From positions 1 through 64,000 of the forward strand of contig NZ_CP076412.1 of NCBI RefSeq assembly GCF_021173085.1: a stretch of 64,000 nt of DNA, written 5' to 3'. The notes under the pieces are model-generated. The model worked only from the letters and a program-made list of their open reading frames with translations. It had not been told where the DNA came from and did no database searches. Below, piece by piece: positions 63,286-64,000 of this stretch (position 1 is the stretch's first letter; each line of letters opens with the position of its first letter). The position numbers were made by a program, and so were the translations under genes. Source of the DNA: Ralstonia wenshanensis (GTDB taxonomy: Bacteria > Pseudomonadota > Gammaproteobacteria > Burkholderiales > Burkholderiaceae).

Positions 63286-63319
63286 AAAAAAAGAACGGGG
63301 TGATGCTGGTATCACCCCG
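63286..63319 (-). terminator. Intrinsic terminator of the class II amidotransferase gene
   Basis: On the minus strand CGGGGTGAT (63319-63311), loop of 6, ATCACCCCG (63304-63296), then TTCTTTTTTT. Perfect 9-bp GC-rich stem with a T-run, 13 bp after the gene's stop: a classic Rho-independent terminator, which separates it from uvrA. Confidence 0.9.
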
Positions 63320-63331
63320 GCGGGAGCGCGA

Positions 63332-64000
63332 TCAGCCTGCCTCGCGTCCGTAAGTGGCTTGGTTGGCGGGGAGGTCAAAACCCGTGGGACCGGGCTTGCG
63401 CGGCACAAAACGGTGGTGCTCAACCACACCGCCCTTGACGATGACGACCGTCTCTTCGGGAATCTCCGCCCAGGCGCCAGGCAGGTCGACAAGCGGCTCG
63501 GACAGCACAAGAAACGCGCCGTCCCCTGCGTCTTCAATTGCGGCGCTGTCAGGATAGAGCTGGTGCAGGTGCTTGAAAGATGTGCTGTGAAAGAGGGAGC
63601 GTGATTCGCCCTCGCTGGAATAGCGCGCTGCGACGATCTGAACGCCGTCCGTTGCGCAGACCGTCATGTTCAAGGGGTATTCGACGCCGTGGCGCCGGCC
63701 GATGTCTTCGATCAGCCCGACCATCTGCTCCAGGGCGCCGCGCGGGTCGCGGTCGAGCCCGAACGAGAGCGCCAGGAAAAACATGATCTCGGAATCGGTC
63801 GAACCTTCGATCCAGCGGAACAGCTCCGGCGCCACTTCCATCATCAGGGCGCGGCGGAGCAACGGGTATTCGCGGATCAGCCCGTTGTGCGCAAAAAGCC
63901 ACCGGCCGTAGCGGAACGGGTGGCAGTTGGTCTCCTGGGCCGGGGTGTCGGTGGCCGCACGCACGTGGGCGATGAACATCGAAGACCGGATGGCGCGGGC
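63332..64000 (-). CDS. Class II glutamine amidotransferase (YafJ-like), 5' end outside window
   Basis: The frame is open to the window edge, so the N-terminus with the catalytic Cys2 is missing; the Met at 63979 is internal because the frame continues upstream with ARAIRSSMFIAHVRAAT. Seen: the conserved AHVRAAT, NCHPFRYGRWLFAHNG and EGSTDSEIMFFL segments of the Ntn-hydrolase glutaminase domain, then NMTVCATDG and the closing HHRFVP. About 222 residues are visible of a protein normally 250-290 long. The family lacks a synthetase domain; its substrate is unclear. Not part of the T6SS locus. Confidence 0.93.
   Translation of the reverse strand, partial: ARAIRSSMFIAHVRAATDTPAQETNCHPFRYGRWLFAHNGLIREYPLLRRALMMEVAPELFRWIEGSTDSEIMFFLALSFGLDRDPRGALEQMVGLIEDIGRRHGVEYPLNMTVCATDGVQIVAARYSSEGESRSLFHSTSFKHLHQLYPDSAAIEDAGDGAFLVLSEPLVDLPGAWAEIPEETVVIVKGGVVEHHRFVPRKPGPTGFDLPANQATYGREAG

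Noticed and set aside
63087-63331. LexA (SOS) box upstream of uvrA
   Set aside because: Only a CTGT without a matching ACAG half at the right distance was found.
1-64000. tRNA, rRNA, CRISPR array, insertion sequence or integrase
   Set aside because: Looked for on both strands; no cloverleaf-type sequence, repeat-spacer array, transposase or integrase motif was seen.

Overview
The window looks like chromosome or megaplasmid DNA from a high-GC beta-proteobacterium of the Burkholderiaceae, most likely Ralstonia or a close relative. This rests on GC-rich codon use, the Burkholderiales-style type VI secretion (T6SS) gene set, and a double-length UvrA; it is inference, because no rRNA or other marker gene is present.

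Almost everything between about 1.5 kb and 55 kb is one large T6SS locus. It has three core blocks. Block A (minus strand, 11736 down to about 1561) runs tssJ-tssK-tssL-vgrG and continues into a putative effector (DUF2515-like), a lipoprotein that could be its immunity protein, and three further unknown genes. Block B (plus strand, 12065 to 32116) runs TPR lipoprotein-tssB-tssC-hcp-tssE-tssF-tssG-tssH(clpV)-vgrG. It continues into a DUF4123 adaptor, a VasX/BTH_I2691-like pore-forming effector, a membrane immunity candidate and two small accessory genes, and ends with tssA. Block C (minus strand, 43223 down to 32122) runs tagX-PAAR-(thiolase-fold-like membrane protein)-tssM-tagF-ompA-membrane protein-TIGR04222 protein. 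All core subunits (TssA-H, J-M), Hcp, VgrG and PAAR are present. Fha, PpkA and PppA are not in the window although TagF is.

A fourth, plus-strand effector island (43485 to 54982) carries a Pro/Ala-rich single-span protein, a third vgrG, a DUF4123 adaptor and a Tle1-type (DUF2235) lipase effector. The lipase is flanked by two near-duplicate DUF3304 genes. Further on are a polytopic membrane protein, a small exported basic protein, an exported-protein gene broken by an in-frame TAG, and another exported protein.

The two divergent intergenic regions that start blocks A/B and block C share a degenerate repeat (consensus near TGTTTCSGTTYCTTAATAA) oriented toward blocks B and C and placed next to promoter-like hexamers. 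This suggests one regulator controls the locus. An intrinsic terminator lies between hcp and tssE.

The flanks are unrelated housekeeping-type genes. At the left edge is the 3' part of an ftsK/spoIIIE translocase gene. At the right are a fliD (flagellar cap) gene with a sigma-28-like promoter, a tandem-duplicated uvrA of about 1950 codons, and the 3' part of a class II glutamine amidotransferase gene with a clear terminator.
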